Origin: an uncultured Litoreibacter sp.
GTDB taxonomy: Bacteria > Pseudomonadota > Alphaproteobacteria > Rhodobacterales > Rhodobacteraceae
Length of the DNA: 64,000 bases
Assembly (NCBI GenBank): GCA_947504205.1
Contig: CANNGL010000001.1
Location: forward strand, 372,001-436,000
Reading direction: 5' to 3'
Under the pieces are notes generated by a model. It was not told the DNA's origin and ran no database searches. It saw only the letters and a program-made list of their open reading frames with translations. Made by a program: the position numbers and the translations under genes. Of this stretch, positions 17,939 through 25,983 are shown piece after piece (the first letter of the stretch is position 1; each line of letters starts with the position of its first letter).

Positions 17939-19222
17939 TTATGCTGCAGCGAAGCCTTGCACTGGCGCTCTTTCGGCGAAGATGGGGCGGCGCATCTGCA
18001 TCATGCGTTTTGCCTCGTCGCTGCGCCCGAGTTTCAACAATACGTTCACGCACGTCAGCTCTAACAGATCGCGTTGCGCGCGCGAGCCTCCGAGGCGCGC
18101 GTGGTCTGCCATTGCAGGCACAAGCTCCTGCAAGGCGGTTTGCCAATCCTGACCGGCGACAGATTTCCATGCGCGTGATATCGGCGCGACGAGATCCCCC
18201 GCAAAGCCGTTTGCCGTTTCCGTCAGAATGGCGAGCCGCTCTCCGTCGCCTGCCATTGCGTGAGCAAGTGCTGCATGTATGTCGGCAAAGCTTTGCCCCG
18301 ATTTTGGAAAGTGTTTTGCTGCATAGTCGCTCAACACGCGCCAGCGCTCTGGTGCCACCTCGACGCCAGCCAGATCAGCACGCCAATAGATTGCCGCCGT
18401 GTCGGTCAGTACGTTGATCGCCATACTGTCCGAAGCGCCGGGCGCAACTGCAGTGTCGATGGTGTCCCACATCTGGTCAATCTGGCCCAGTTGCAGGGCC
18501 CAGAGCGCTTCGTGCCAGCTTAGATGACCATGCAGCAAGGACCGCTTGTCATAGTCCGTCATCCAGCCCCGCAGATACTCAAGGCCAGCGGTGGCGTCGC
18601 CCAATTCGTATTGCTCATGTGCTTTGAAGTGAGAGCCATTGGCATTGCGCGGGTTCTGATCCAGCGCGCGTTCCATCAAAGCAAGGGCAGGGGCAGCCTG
18701 ACCGGTTTCGCACAAAGACAAGGAATGCATGCTCATCATCCACCAATCCTCCCCATAATGGGGGGACAGATAGGAGGTGTAGGCCAATAGCTCCGCCTCG
18801 CGACCTGCCAGACCGGAAAAGCCGATCAGACCGAATACGTTGGTGTTCAACTGGGCAGCAATCGCATCGCGAGGGCTTTCTTTGACATGCGCCCATACAG
18901 CAGATCGGGCTTCTACGGGCTTGCCCGACATGAGCAGTGCGAAGATGTCGATGTGCCTTTGCTCCCTCGCGCTCAATCCGTCTTTGAGCGAGACGGCCTT
19001 ATCCACGGACGCTTTGGCCCCGGCCATGTCCGAGGCGTACATCAATGCGCGCGCCATCCCGATATGCCCCAGGGCGAATGCCGGATCGGCTTCGATCGCG
19101 CGGTTAAATGCATCTATGGCGCCGTGGGTGGCGGCGAGGATATGATCTACCCCCTCGATATAGGCGTCCCGGGCCACATCAGAGCTCGTTGACATCTGGT
19201 TTCCATATCGATCCTGCAGCAT
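17939..19222 (-). CDS. TPR protein similar to the TTC38 family
   Basis: 427 residues from the ATG at 19222, which has AAAGGGG about 9 bp upstream; an in-frame GTG at 19240 is the alternative. It is an all-helical repeat protein with no signal peptide or membrane segment. Its order of features ('AYIEGVDHILAATHGAIDAFNRAIEADPAFALGHIG', 'LSAREQRHI', 'ANGSHFKAHEQYELGDATAGLEYLRGWM', 'LHGHLSWHEALWALQLG') matches bacterial relatives of eukaryotic TTC38. The biochemical role of that family is not established. It lies between the SHMT-like gene (convergent) and the second family-5 binding protein (divergent). Most likely cytoplasmic. Confidence 0.78.
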   Translation of the reverse strand: MLQDRYGNQMSTSSDVARDAYIEGVDHILAATHGAIDAFNRAIEADPAFALGHIGMARALMYASDMAGAKASVDKAVSLKDGLSAREQRHIDIFALLMSGKPVEARSAVWAHVKESPRDAIAAQLNTNVFGLIGFSGLAGREAELLAYTSYLSPHYGEDWWMMSMHSLSLCETGQAAPALALMERALDQNPRNANGSHFKAHEQYELGDATAGLEYLRGWMTDYDKRSLLHGHLSWHEALWALQLGQIDQMWDTIDTAVAPGASDSMAINVLTDTAAIYWRADLAGVEVAPERWRVLSDYAAKHFPKSGQSFADIHAALAHAMAGDGERLAILTETANGFAGDLVAPISRAWKSVAGQDWQTALQELVPAMADHARLGGSRAQRDLLELTCVNVLLKLGRSDEAKRMMQMRRPIFAERAPVQGFAAA

Positions 19223-19386
19223 TTCTTTTACCCCTTTCACCGTTTAGTCTGGTCAGGCTAACAGGCTTGTTGTGCTCTGTCTTGTCTTGCGATCACGCCG
19301 ATTTGACGTGACCCCGTCGCGTGATACGGTCACGCTGGTGTGATGGGGGGCAGAGCATGTCCTCAAGACTTCGAAAGGAATACCCG

Positions 19387-20952
19387 ATGTTGAGACTGAC
19401 GACCGCCTCGGCTCTGGCGCTGGCCATTGCGATGCCCGCTGCCTCCGAGACCTTCCGCTTTGCGGGAACTACCGATCCACAGACCATGGACCCTCATGCG
19501 GTCAATTCGGCCCCGGTTCTGGGCTTTCTTAACAATGTCTATGAGGGACTTGTGCGCCGCGGTAAGGATATGGCGATCGAGCCTGCGCTTGCTGTGTCGT
19601 GGGAGGCGATTGGTGATGGTGCGGGCTGGCGCTTCAAATTGCGCGAGGGCGTGACCTTTCAGAACGGCGAAGAGTTCAACGCAGACGATGTAATATTCTC
19701 CTATGAGCGTGCATCTTCCGAGCAGGCTGACACGGCAAGCTGGTTTGCACCTGTGTCCGGCATGACCAAGGTCGATGATTTTACCGTTGACGTGATGACG
19801 ACCGCACCGAACCCGATCTTCCCAGACAGTATTGCCAACTGGATGATTATGGATAGCGGTTGGGCTGCTGCCAATGGCGCCGAGCGCCCTGCCAAAGATG
19901 CCGAAAACCATGCGACCTTAAATACAAACGGAACCGGTGCCTTCAAAGTTGTCGAGCGTCAACCGGGCCTGAAGACTGTGCTGGAGCCCTTCGATGGCTG
20001 GTGGGGCAATGCCGAGCATAACATCACCCGGGCCGAATTCACACCAATCCAGAACCCTGCGACGGCTGTCGCAGCCTTGTTGTCTGGCGATGTGGATATG
20101 ATCAACCCGGTGCCTATACAGGATGCCGCGCGTCTTGATGGAAATGACAAGGTCAACGTGATCCGCGGCATTGAAGCGCGTGTGATAATGCTGGGCTTCC
20201 CGCATCAGGCCGAAGCGCTGAAGTATGGTGCAGACGCGGGCAAGCCGAACCCCTTCAAGGATGCCCGTGTGCGTGAAGCGGTGGCCAAGGCCGTCAATGT
20301 ACCGGCAATTCTGCAGACCATCATGCGCGGCTCTGCTGAGCCTGCCAGCCAATTGGTCAGCCCGGCCATGCGGGGTTATTCAACGGCCAATGCCGATCGT
20401 CCGGCTTTCGACGTTGAAGGAGCCAAGGCACTTCTGGCTGAGGCTGGCCACGGAGATGGATTTTCCTTCGGCCTCAAATGTCCCAATGACCGGTACCTCA
20501 ATGACGAGGCGGTGTGTCAGGCGGTGACGGGTATGTTGGCGCAAATCGGTCTCAAGGCAGAGCTGGATGCGATGCCGGTGCAAAACTACTGGCCGGAATT
20601 ACGTGAAGACAATTACGATATGTATCTGCTTGGCTGGTCGCCGGGCACGTTCGATCACGAGCATCCGGTTCGTTTTCTGGTGACAACGCCAAATGCGGAG
20701 AAGAAGCTGGGATCCTGGAATTTCGGGGACTATTCAAACGCCCGCGTTGATGAGCTTTTGCCGATGATCCAGTCCGAGATTGACGACGCAAAGCGTCAGG
20801 CGATGATTGATGAGGTCACATCGATCTATCAGGACGATCACACTTATGTCCCGATGTATGTTCAGCCGCTGGTCTGGGGAACCGGATCGAATATCGAACT
20901 GACCCAACGCCCGGACAATTTCTTCATCCTGCGCTGGGTGACAGTAAACTGA
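19387..20952 (+). CDS. Family-5 (dipeptide/oligopeptide-type) periplasmic binding protein, second copy
   Basis: 521 residues from the ATG at 19387, chosen for GAAAGGAA just upstream and the signal peptide that follows (cleavage near residue 20, before ETFRFAG). An upstream in-frame GTG would hide the signal sequence. Family-5 features: 'TTDPQTMDPHAVNSAP', 'ADDVIFSYERA', 'NGTGAFKVVERQPG' and the 'CPNDRYLNDEAVCQAVTGMLAQIG' region shared with the protein at 13839. The likely partners are the permease and ATPase genes at 25006-30365, but a LysR gene, an acyl-CoA dehydrogenase and the EACC1-caspase pair lie between. Confidence 0.88.
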   Translation: MLRLTTASALALAIAMPAASETFRFAGTTDPQTMDPHAVNSAPVLGFLNNVYEGLVRRGKDMAIEPALAVSWEAIGDGAGWRFKLREGVTFQNGEEFNADDVIFSYERASSEQADTASWFAPVSGMTKVDDFTVDVMTTAPNPIFPDSIANWMIMDSGWAAANGAERPAKDAENHATLNTNGTGAFKVVERQPGLKTVLEPFDGWWGNAEHNITRAEFTPIQNPATAVAALLSGDVDMINPVPIQDAARLDGNDKVNVIRGIEARVIMLGFPHQAEALKYGADAGKPNPFKDARVREAVAKAVNVPAILQTIMRGSAEPASQLVSPAMRGYSTANADRPAFDVEGAKALLAEAGHGDGFSFGLKCPNDRYLNDEAVCQAVTGMLAQIGLKAELDAMPVQNYWPELREDNYDMYLLGWSPGTFDHEHPVRFLVTTPNAEKKLGSWNFGDYSNARVDELLPMIQSEIDDAKRQAMIDEVTSIYQDDHTYVPMYVQPLVWGTGSNIELTQRPDNFFILRWVTVN

Positions 20953-20986
20953 TTTCGAATTGCGCTGTGGCGCAATCCGACCAAGG

Positions 20987-21030
20987 CGAGGGGGGCTCTG
21001 CCCCCCTCGTACTCCCCCCGGGATATTTTT
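20987..21030. repeat. Palindromic GC-rich intergenic element
   Basis: A perfect 9-bp stem, CGAGGGGGG/CCCCCCTCG (20987-20995 with 21001-21009, loop CTCTG), is followed by CTCCCCCCGGGATATTTTT. It lies between the 3' ends of convergent genes. The layout resembles a dispersed intergenic element I recall from other Rhodobacteraceae genomes, often placed after genes as a terminator. Only one copy is visible in this window. Confidence 0.55.
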
Positions 21031-21053
21031 GAACATGGGAAGACAGGCTGGAT

Positions 21054-21908
21054 TCAGAAAGAGGGTGTGTCTTCGAAGAGTTTTCCCAATTGTCTTATGA
21101 GCGCGTCATTCCCCCTTGTGATCAGGGCAAGTTCGCGGGTCACAGGGCAAGGCTCGGACTTAAGAACGCTCAGCCGGCCATCATCGAAACGTTGTATGTC
21201 GGGGAGGGGGAGCAGCGTGAAGCCCAAGCCCCGCGCGACACACCCGACAATCGCCTCAACACTGTCGAGCACGACCACGTCGGAGGCGCGCTTGCCCACT
21301 TCTTTCGCAATCAGCTTGCCGATGCCAGATGCGGGCATGAAGTGGAAGAAACGCGATTGCACAAACAGTTTTTTCAGCGAGGTTTTGGCCATGTCGCTGG
21401 GGGCCACATAAACCAGCGGCTCCACCCGCAGGCTTTGCAGCGTCAGATCACTTTGGGTTTGAATTTCCGCCGTGATCACGGCTGCATCAAGCGCACCGGA
21501 TCGCACACGGGCCTCTAATGATGCAGAGAGGTCTGTTTCGATCTCGAACCGGGCGGCGGGGGCGCGTCTTTCACTTTGTATCAGAAAATTCGGTAGCAAT
21601 CTGACGCTGGCGGTCGGGACAAACCCTATGCGAAACTGGCCGCGCAGCTCGGTTTGGGGTGTTGCAAGTGCGCGTATTTCGCGTTCTGTCTGCGCCATAT
21701 ACTCCGCCTTATCGCAGATCTGACGGCCAAGCGGGGTGAGTTGCGGCGGCCGGTGGCTTCGATCAAACAAGGTGACACCCAGATCAGCCTCCAGCGCCTT
21801 TATCTGCATGGAGACAGCCGAAAGTGTCATATTGCGCGCCTCGGCAACGGCGGCAAAGCCACCCAATTGCCGGATTGCGAGAAGCGTATGAAGAGCGCGG
21901 GTCTGCAT
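21054..21908 (-). CDS. LysR-family transcriptional regulator
   Basis: 284 residues from the ATG at 21908; an in-frame TTG ten codons upstream is unlikely because LysR proteins usually begin a few residues before the first helix. The winged HTH covers about residues 1-62: 'ALHTLLAIRQLGGFAAVAEARNMTLSAVS' then 'LEADLGVTLFDRSHRPPQLTPLG'. The C-terminal effector domain contains 'RGLGFTLLPLPDI'. It is divergent from the acyl-CoA dehydrogenase gene at 22004 with about 95 bp of AT-rich DNA between, so that gene is the probable target. No Shine-Dalgarno is obvious, so the message may be close to leaderless. Confidence 0.87.
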   Translation of the reverse strand: MQTRALHTLLAIRQLGGFAAVAEARNMTLSAVSMQIKALEADLGVTLFDRSHRPPQLTPLGRQICDKAEYMAQTEREIRALATPQTELRGQFRIGFVPTASVRLLPNFLIQSERRAPAARFEIETDLSASLEARVRSGALDAAVITAEIQTQSDLTLQSLRVEPLVYVAPSDMAKTSLKKLFVQSRFFHFMPASGIGKLIAKEVGKRASDVVVLDSVEAIVGCVARGLGFTLLPLPDIQRFDDGRLSVLKSEPCPVTRELALITRGNDALIRQLGKLFEDTPSF

Positions 21909-22003
21909 AAATTCAATAAATCTGTAATTAATTTGCAAATCAATTACGTTTTACTGAATTTGTTAGATGACTACACTCGTGGTGATTTCGAAAAGGGGAA
22001 ACC

Positions 22004-23191
22004 ATGCCCAAGCCACTGATCGATGCAGCCCGCGATTTGTCTAGCAGATTTGCTGGTCGCGCGGCCCATTGGGATCGGACGCGGAGTTATCCTTGGGAGA
22101 ATGTCGCGGCGTTGCAAGAGGCGGGTCTGATGGGCGCCACGGTCCCGCAGGCCTATGGCGGGCGGGGTGCCGGGCTGCAGGATATCCTGCCTGTGATCGA
22201 GGAGATTGCTAAAGCCTGTACGCTTACGGCGCGAATCTTCGTTGAGGGCAATATGGGTGCGATCAGCGCTGTTATGGCGTATGGAAGCGCGGTCCAGAAG
22301 GCGCGCTGTGCCGCGCTTGTTTTGGCCGGGGAAAAGCCGGCGATTTGTATTTCAGAGCCCGATGCAGGCAGCGCAGCCAGCCAAATGACAACAACAGCGC
22401 GCAGAGATGGCACAGGCTATGTTCTGAACGGGACGAAACACTGGATCACAGGCGGCGGCGTCTCGAAGCTGCACCTGATCTTTGCGCGGGTTCTCTCGGA
22501 CACTGGGCTCGAACAAGGGATCGGCGCATTCATTGTGGTTTGTGACCCGTCGAAAGGTGAGATGCCAGAGGGCTTCAAGGTGGTGGGTCGCGAGACGACC
22601 ATGGGACTTCGCGGCATGCCCGAGGCGACGCTGAGCTTTGAGAACCTGCGGGTCGATGCGGAGATGGCATTGCTGCCTGCTGGTGGGTTCGCTGATCTGA
22701 TGTCGGCCTATAATACGCAGCGGGTCGGGGCGGGTGCGATTGCCATGGGCGTTGCTGCTGGCGCCACACAGCATGCGATAAGATATTTGAAGGAACGGCA
22801 TCAGTTTGGCCGCCCAATCGCTGAATTTCAGGGTTTGCAATGGATGCTGGCTGATATGGAGACCGGTGTGAGTGCTGCTCGATTGTTGCTTCAGGACGCA
22901 GCGCTTTCGGCCGATACGTTCCCGGACCCGACAAAGGCGGCGAAGGCCAAGCTGTTTGCATCCGAGACTGCGATCAAAGTGGTGAATGATGCCCTGCAGA
23001 TGTTTGGTGCGCGCGGATATTCGGATCGCGAGCCGCTGGAACGCATGTATCGTGATGTGCGTATGTTCACCATTGGCGGGGGCACGGCACAGGTTTTACG
23101 CACCCAGATCGCGAGCCGGGCGTTGGGGCAGAAGCTGCCGCAGACCCGCGATGGCCACATGCTACAAGCGGAACCGCTTGCGGCAGAATAG
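22004..23191 (+). CDS. Acyl-CoA dehydrogenase-family flavoprotein
   Basis: 395 residues with the full acyl-CoA dehydrogenase fold: helical N-domain, beta-domain motif 'CISEPDAGSAASQM' (115-128) and 'GTKHWITGGG' (143-152), and C-terminal 'RHQFGRPIAEFQGLQWMLADM' and 'LERMYRDVRMFTIGGGTAQVLR'. The family would oxidise an acyl-CoA to the 2-enoyl-CoA with FAD. The place of the usual catalytic Glu ('EGT') is Gly359, and the alternative helix position used in isovaleryl-CoA and long-chain enzymes is Gln239, so the base is unclear. It has a good ribosome site (AAAGGGGAAACC). No electron-transfer or beta-oxidation genes are adjacent. Confidence 0.83.
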   Translation: MPKPLIDAARDLSSRFAGRAAHWDRTRSYPWENVAALQEAGLMGATVPQAYGGRGAGLQDILPVIEEIAKACTLTARIFVEGNMGAISAVMAYGSAVQKARCAALVLAGEKPAICISEPDAGSAASQMTTTARRDGTGYVLNGTKHWITGGGVSKLHLIFARVLSDTGLEQGIGAFIVVCDPSKGEMPEGFKVVGRETTMGLRGMPEATLSFENLRVDAEMALLPAGGFADLMSAYNTQRVGAGAIAMGVAAGATQHAIRYLKERHQFGRPIAEFQGLQWMLADMETGVSAARLLLQDAALSADTFPDPTKAAKAKLFASETAIKVVNDALQMFGARGYSDREPLERMYRDVRMFTIGGGTAQVLRTQIASRALGQKLPQTRDGHMLQAEPLAAE

Positions 23192-23301
23192 CTGACATCG
23201 ACTGTACCGATTTAGCCAAAATGTGTCCCACTTGACCGAACAGGGCGTGCTCGGGCAGTCTTACCCCATTGTTTTAAGAAGTTTTCCGGAGGTTATCCGA
23301 G

Positions 23302-23682
23302 ATGTTGTTAGATATTGAATTGAACTCCACAGAACTGTCCAACGACAAGCTGCACAGCGTAACGCAACGGCTGCGCAGAGCTCTCGATGAAGAGCGCGGC
23401 GTTTCGGCAGATCTCAAACGCGCAGCAACCGGGGAAGGCGACAAGGGGGCGGCGGTGGCGATTGGCGCCATCGTCATGGAGGTTCTCAAGGCCTCAGGGA
23501 CGGCTGCGATTATCGAAGTGCTTGGCAACTTCCTGACCCGAGAAAAATCGCTCAAAGGCACGATTACTTTCCCCGACGGGCGCAAGGTAGAGCTAACCAC
23601 CACCAATCTTGAAACGGATGAATTCCACCGGGCCTTGAACTTGATGGCCGCCGACGGAGCGGTTGATCCGTCCCAGTCATGA
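23302..23682 (+). CDS. EACC1-like effector-associated protein
   Basis: 126 residues, preceded by GGAGG with 9-bp spacing. The order of features is an N-terminal strand, a helix 'LRRALDEERGVSADL', a glycine/alanine-rich hydrophobic segment (about residues 49-70, 'GAAVAIGAIVMEVL' then 'GTAAIIEVLGNFL'), a basic turn 'TREKS' and a C-terminal 'GTITFPDGRKVELTT' hairpin. This matches the pattern I know for effector-associated constant component 1 (EACC1), a small protein found beside caspases and other effectors in bacterial conflict systems. Its TGA overlaps the ATG of the caspase gene (ATGA), so the two are co-translated. The glycine-rich segment could dip into a membrane or pack as helices. Its exact role is unknown. 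Confidence 0.72.
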   Translation: MLLDIELNSTELSNDKLHSVTQRLRRALDEERGVSADLKRAATGEGDKGAAVAIGAIVMEVLKASGTAAIIEVLGNFLTREKSLKGTITFPDGRKVELTTTNLETDEFHRALNLMAADGAVDPSQS

Positions 23683-24929
23683 GCGCGCGTCGCTGCGCGA
23701 TCCTGATTTCGCAGGACCGCTTCCCCGAAGACGATGATCTGGGTGATCTGAGCTATGCGAGATCTGACGCCAATGCAGTTGCAGGCGTCTTGGAGCATGA
23801 AGATGGCTCGACCTACGATCTTGTGGAAAAAGTCGAAAATGGCACTCATCATCAAGCCTTGAGAAAGATAGAGCGGATAACGGCTGATCTGTTCGAGGAT
23901 GATTTCCTCTTCGTTTATTATTCAGGTCACGGGTTGGTTGGCAGCAATGACAAGCTGCATTTGGCATTTGAAAACACGGAAGCCAGGTTGCTCAACAGCA
24001 CCGCAATGAAAGCCGGCACGTTGTTGGATATTCTCGATGATGCAAAGCCGTCCGCGCGATTGCTGGTCTTGGATTGCTGCTATGCGGGGGCCATTGGGGC
24101 CGAGTTCAAACGCTCCAGCATAGAGGACGCAGTGCGGATCGAGGCATCCTCCCACGGGACCTTCGTGATGACCTCGGCGACTTCATCCCAAGTGGCAAAG
24201 GAGAGCCCGGTATACGGGCAAGGTGTGTTCACCAAGCATCTGGTCGATGGTCTGAACGGTGCTGCGGATTTGGATGGAGACGGGCGTGTCTCGGCCGATG
24301 AATTATTCAGCTATGTCCGCAAAAACACCATGCGCGAAGGTCGCCAGGAGCCGCGCAGGTTCAATATTGATGCAGGTTCGAGTTTGATCCTGCGGGAAAC
24401 GGGACACGCACCGCATGACGAGTTGATCGAACGGATCACTCACCGTCTGCATGAGCTGCATCGTGAAAAGCAACTTGCCCCTAGTGTGGTGTCCGAGGCG
24501 ATCGCACAGCTTGATCGGCGCCCTTATGAAATGACGGATGTGGAGCAGGCCCGTTTCGGCTTGTTGAAAGCTTCCCTCGAGGATCCCTTTATCCCCGGCA
24601 GTTTTATGGAGCAGTGGGAGCGCACCCGCCAATCGCAAAACCCGAACCAGAGCACGGTCGGGCACGGGACGGCTGAGACTATAAGTAACAAGAAGCCGAA
24701 GCCGGACCCAGATATTGGTGATAAATCTGACCAACCATCTAACGCTCATCAGGGTAAGGCATCGACGGCGAACACCACGGAGACGGCACAGAACACCTCA
24801 AGCGATCAAGGCGGCTCGACGGACCAATCCGATGAGAAAAGCACCTTTGAACAAATTGCGGATTTTGCGTGGAAAGGGGCCCTTTGGTTCTTCGCAATCA
24901 TCATCGTTCTGGCGTTTCTGGGAGTGTGA
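23679..24929 (+). CDS. Caspase-family (C14) protease with EF-hand loop and C-terminal membrane anchor
   Basis: 416 residues. The caspase/metacaspase domain spans about 1-235: catalytic His84 in YYSGHG and the DCCYAG motif (132-137) with Cys134 at the nucleophile position, preceded by 'ARLLVL'. Inside the small-subunit region a canonical EF-hand loop, D197-x-D199-x-D201-G-x-V-x-x-x-E208, suggests calcium binding. A helical domain (about 244-315) follows, then a Ser/Thr/Asn/Gln-rich linker (316-388) and one C-terminal hydrophobic helix (about 399-415) ending at the last residue, a tail-anchor layout. No signal peptide is present, so the protease is probably cytoplasmic and membrane-tethered. 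Bacterial caspases of this kind act in suicide or conflict systems, but the substrate here is unknown. Confidence 0.88.
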   Translation: MSARRCAILISQDRFPEDDDLGDLSYARSDANAVAGVLEHEDGSTYDLVEKVENGTHHQALRKIERITADLFEDDFLFVYYSGHGLVGSNDKLHLAFENTEARLLNSTAMKAGTLLDILDDAKPSARLLVLDCCYAGAIGAEFKRSSIEDAVRIEASSHGTFVMTSATSSQVAKESPVYGQGVFTKHLVDGLNGAADLDGDGRVSADELFSYVRKNTMREGRQEPRRFNIDAGSSLILRETGHAPHDELIERITHRLHELHREKQLAPSVVSEAIAQLDRRPYEMTDVEQARFGLLKASLEDPFIPGSFMEQWERTRQSQNPNQSTVGHGTAETISNKKPKPDPDIGDKSDQPSNAHQGKASTANTTETAQNTSSDQGGSTDQSDEKSTFEQIADFAWKGALWFFAIIIVLAFLGV

Positions 24930-25005
24930 GGCAGCGCTCAGTTCCTGAAAGAAAAACTCGACTTTAACTTGACGCGTTGCGTCGGACGGGAAACAGTTAT
25001 CTGCA

Positions 25006-25983
25006 ATGCTTGCCTATATAATCCGCCGAGTCTTTCAATCGATTATCGTCCTGCTGGTCGTGGGACTGGTGGCGTTTTCGATGTTCACCTTCGTGGGCGA
25101 CCCCATTGATAACATGCTGGGGCAGGAGCGCACGCAGGCTGATATTGATCGGCTGCGCACTCAGTTAGGCCTCGATCGACCATTCATCGTGCAATACTGG
25201 AAATTCCTCGAAAACGCAGTTCAGGGCAATTTTGGCATATCCTATCGTCAGGGACGGCCGGTTTCTGCGATTATCGCAGAGCGTGCGCCAGCTACACTTG
25301 AATTGGCGCTTGTCTCGGGGCTGTTTGCAATGATCCTTGGGATTGGGCTGGGTGTGTTCACGGCGATCCGCAAAAACGGGATCGCTTCGAATTTGATTAT
25401 GACGCTCTCGCTTGTGGGGGTATCTTTGCCGACCTTCCTGATCGGCATCCTGTTGATTTACGTCTTTTCGGTCGAGCTGGATCTTCTGCCCAGTTTCGGG
25501 CGGGGGGAGACTGTTATGATCGGGAATTGGTCGACGGGATTTCTGACTAAGTCTGGTCTGACCGCGCTTATTCTGCCAGCCATTACGTTGGGCCTTTATC
25601 AAATGACGCTGATCATGCGGCTCGTACGATCTGAGATGCTGGAGGTTTTGCGGCAGGACTATATCCGCTTCGCTCGCGCACGAGGGCTTAGGGAGCGGGC
25701 CGTAAACTTCCGCCATGCTTTGAAGAATACGCTGGTACCGGTGATTACGGTGACAGGGCTGCAACTGGGGTCGATCATTGCATTCGCGATCATCACGGAA
25801 ACGGTGTTCCAGTGGCCCGGTGTCGGCCTGCTGTTCATCAATGCGATCCAGTTTGTCGATATCCCGGTGATGGCCGCTTACCTGATGCTGATCTCTGTGA
25901 TGTTTGTCGCAATCAATCTGGTCGTTGATCTGCTGTATTTCGCCATCGACCCGCGGTTGCGCATCGATGGGAGGCACGCATGA
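25006..25983 (+). CDS. Dipeptide-type ABC transporter permease (DppB-like)
   Basis: 325 residues with about six membrane helices. The DppB pattern is clear: 'MLAYIIRRVFQSIIVLLVVGLVAF', 'GDPI..MLGQ...QADIDRLRTQLGLDRPFIVQYW', and the coupling loop 'LRQDYIRFARARGLRERAVNFRHALKNTLVPVIT' before 'FQWPGVGLLFINAI'. It forms half of the membrane channel of a Dpp/Opp-type importer. It starts 76 bp after the caspase gene and its stop overlaps the dppC-like start by 4 bp. Substrate may be peptides, but nickel, opines, glutathione or sugars are handled by the same family. Confidence 0.92.
   Translation: MLAYIIRRVFQSIIVLLVVGLVAFSMFTFVGDPIDNMLGQERTQADIDRLRTQLGLDRPFIVQYWKFLENAVQGNFGISYRQGRPVSAIIAERAPATLELALVSGLFAMILGIGLGVFTAIRKNGIASNLIMTLSLVGVSLPTFLIGILLIYVFSVELDLLPSFGRGETVMIGNWSTGFLTKSGLTALILPAITLGLYQMTLIMRLVRSEMLEVLRQDYIRFARARGLRERAVNFRHALKNTLVPVITVTGLQLGSIIAFAIITETVFQWPGVGLLFINAIQFVDIPVMAAYLMLISVMFVAINLVVDLLYFAIDPRLRIDGRHA

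Noticed and set aside
19321-19386. Upstream GTG start for the second family-5 binding protein
   Set aside because: It would put a charged segment before the signal peptide; ATG 19387 has a good ribosome site.
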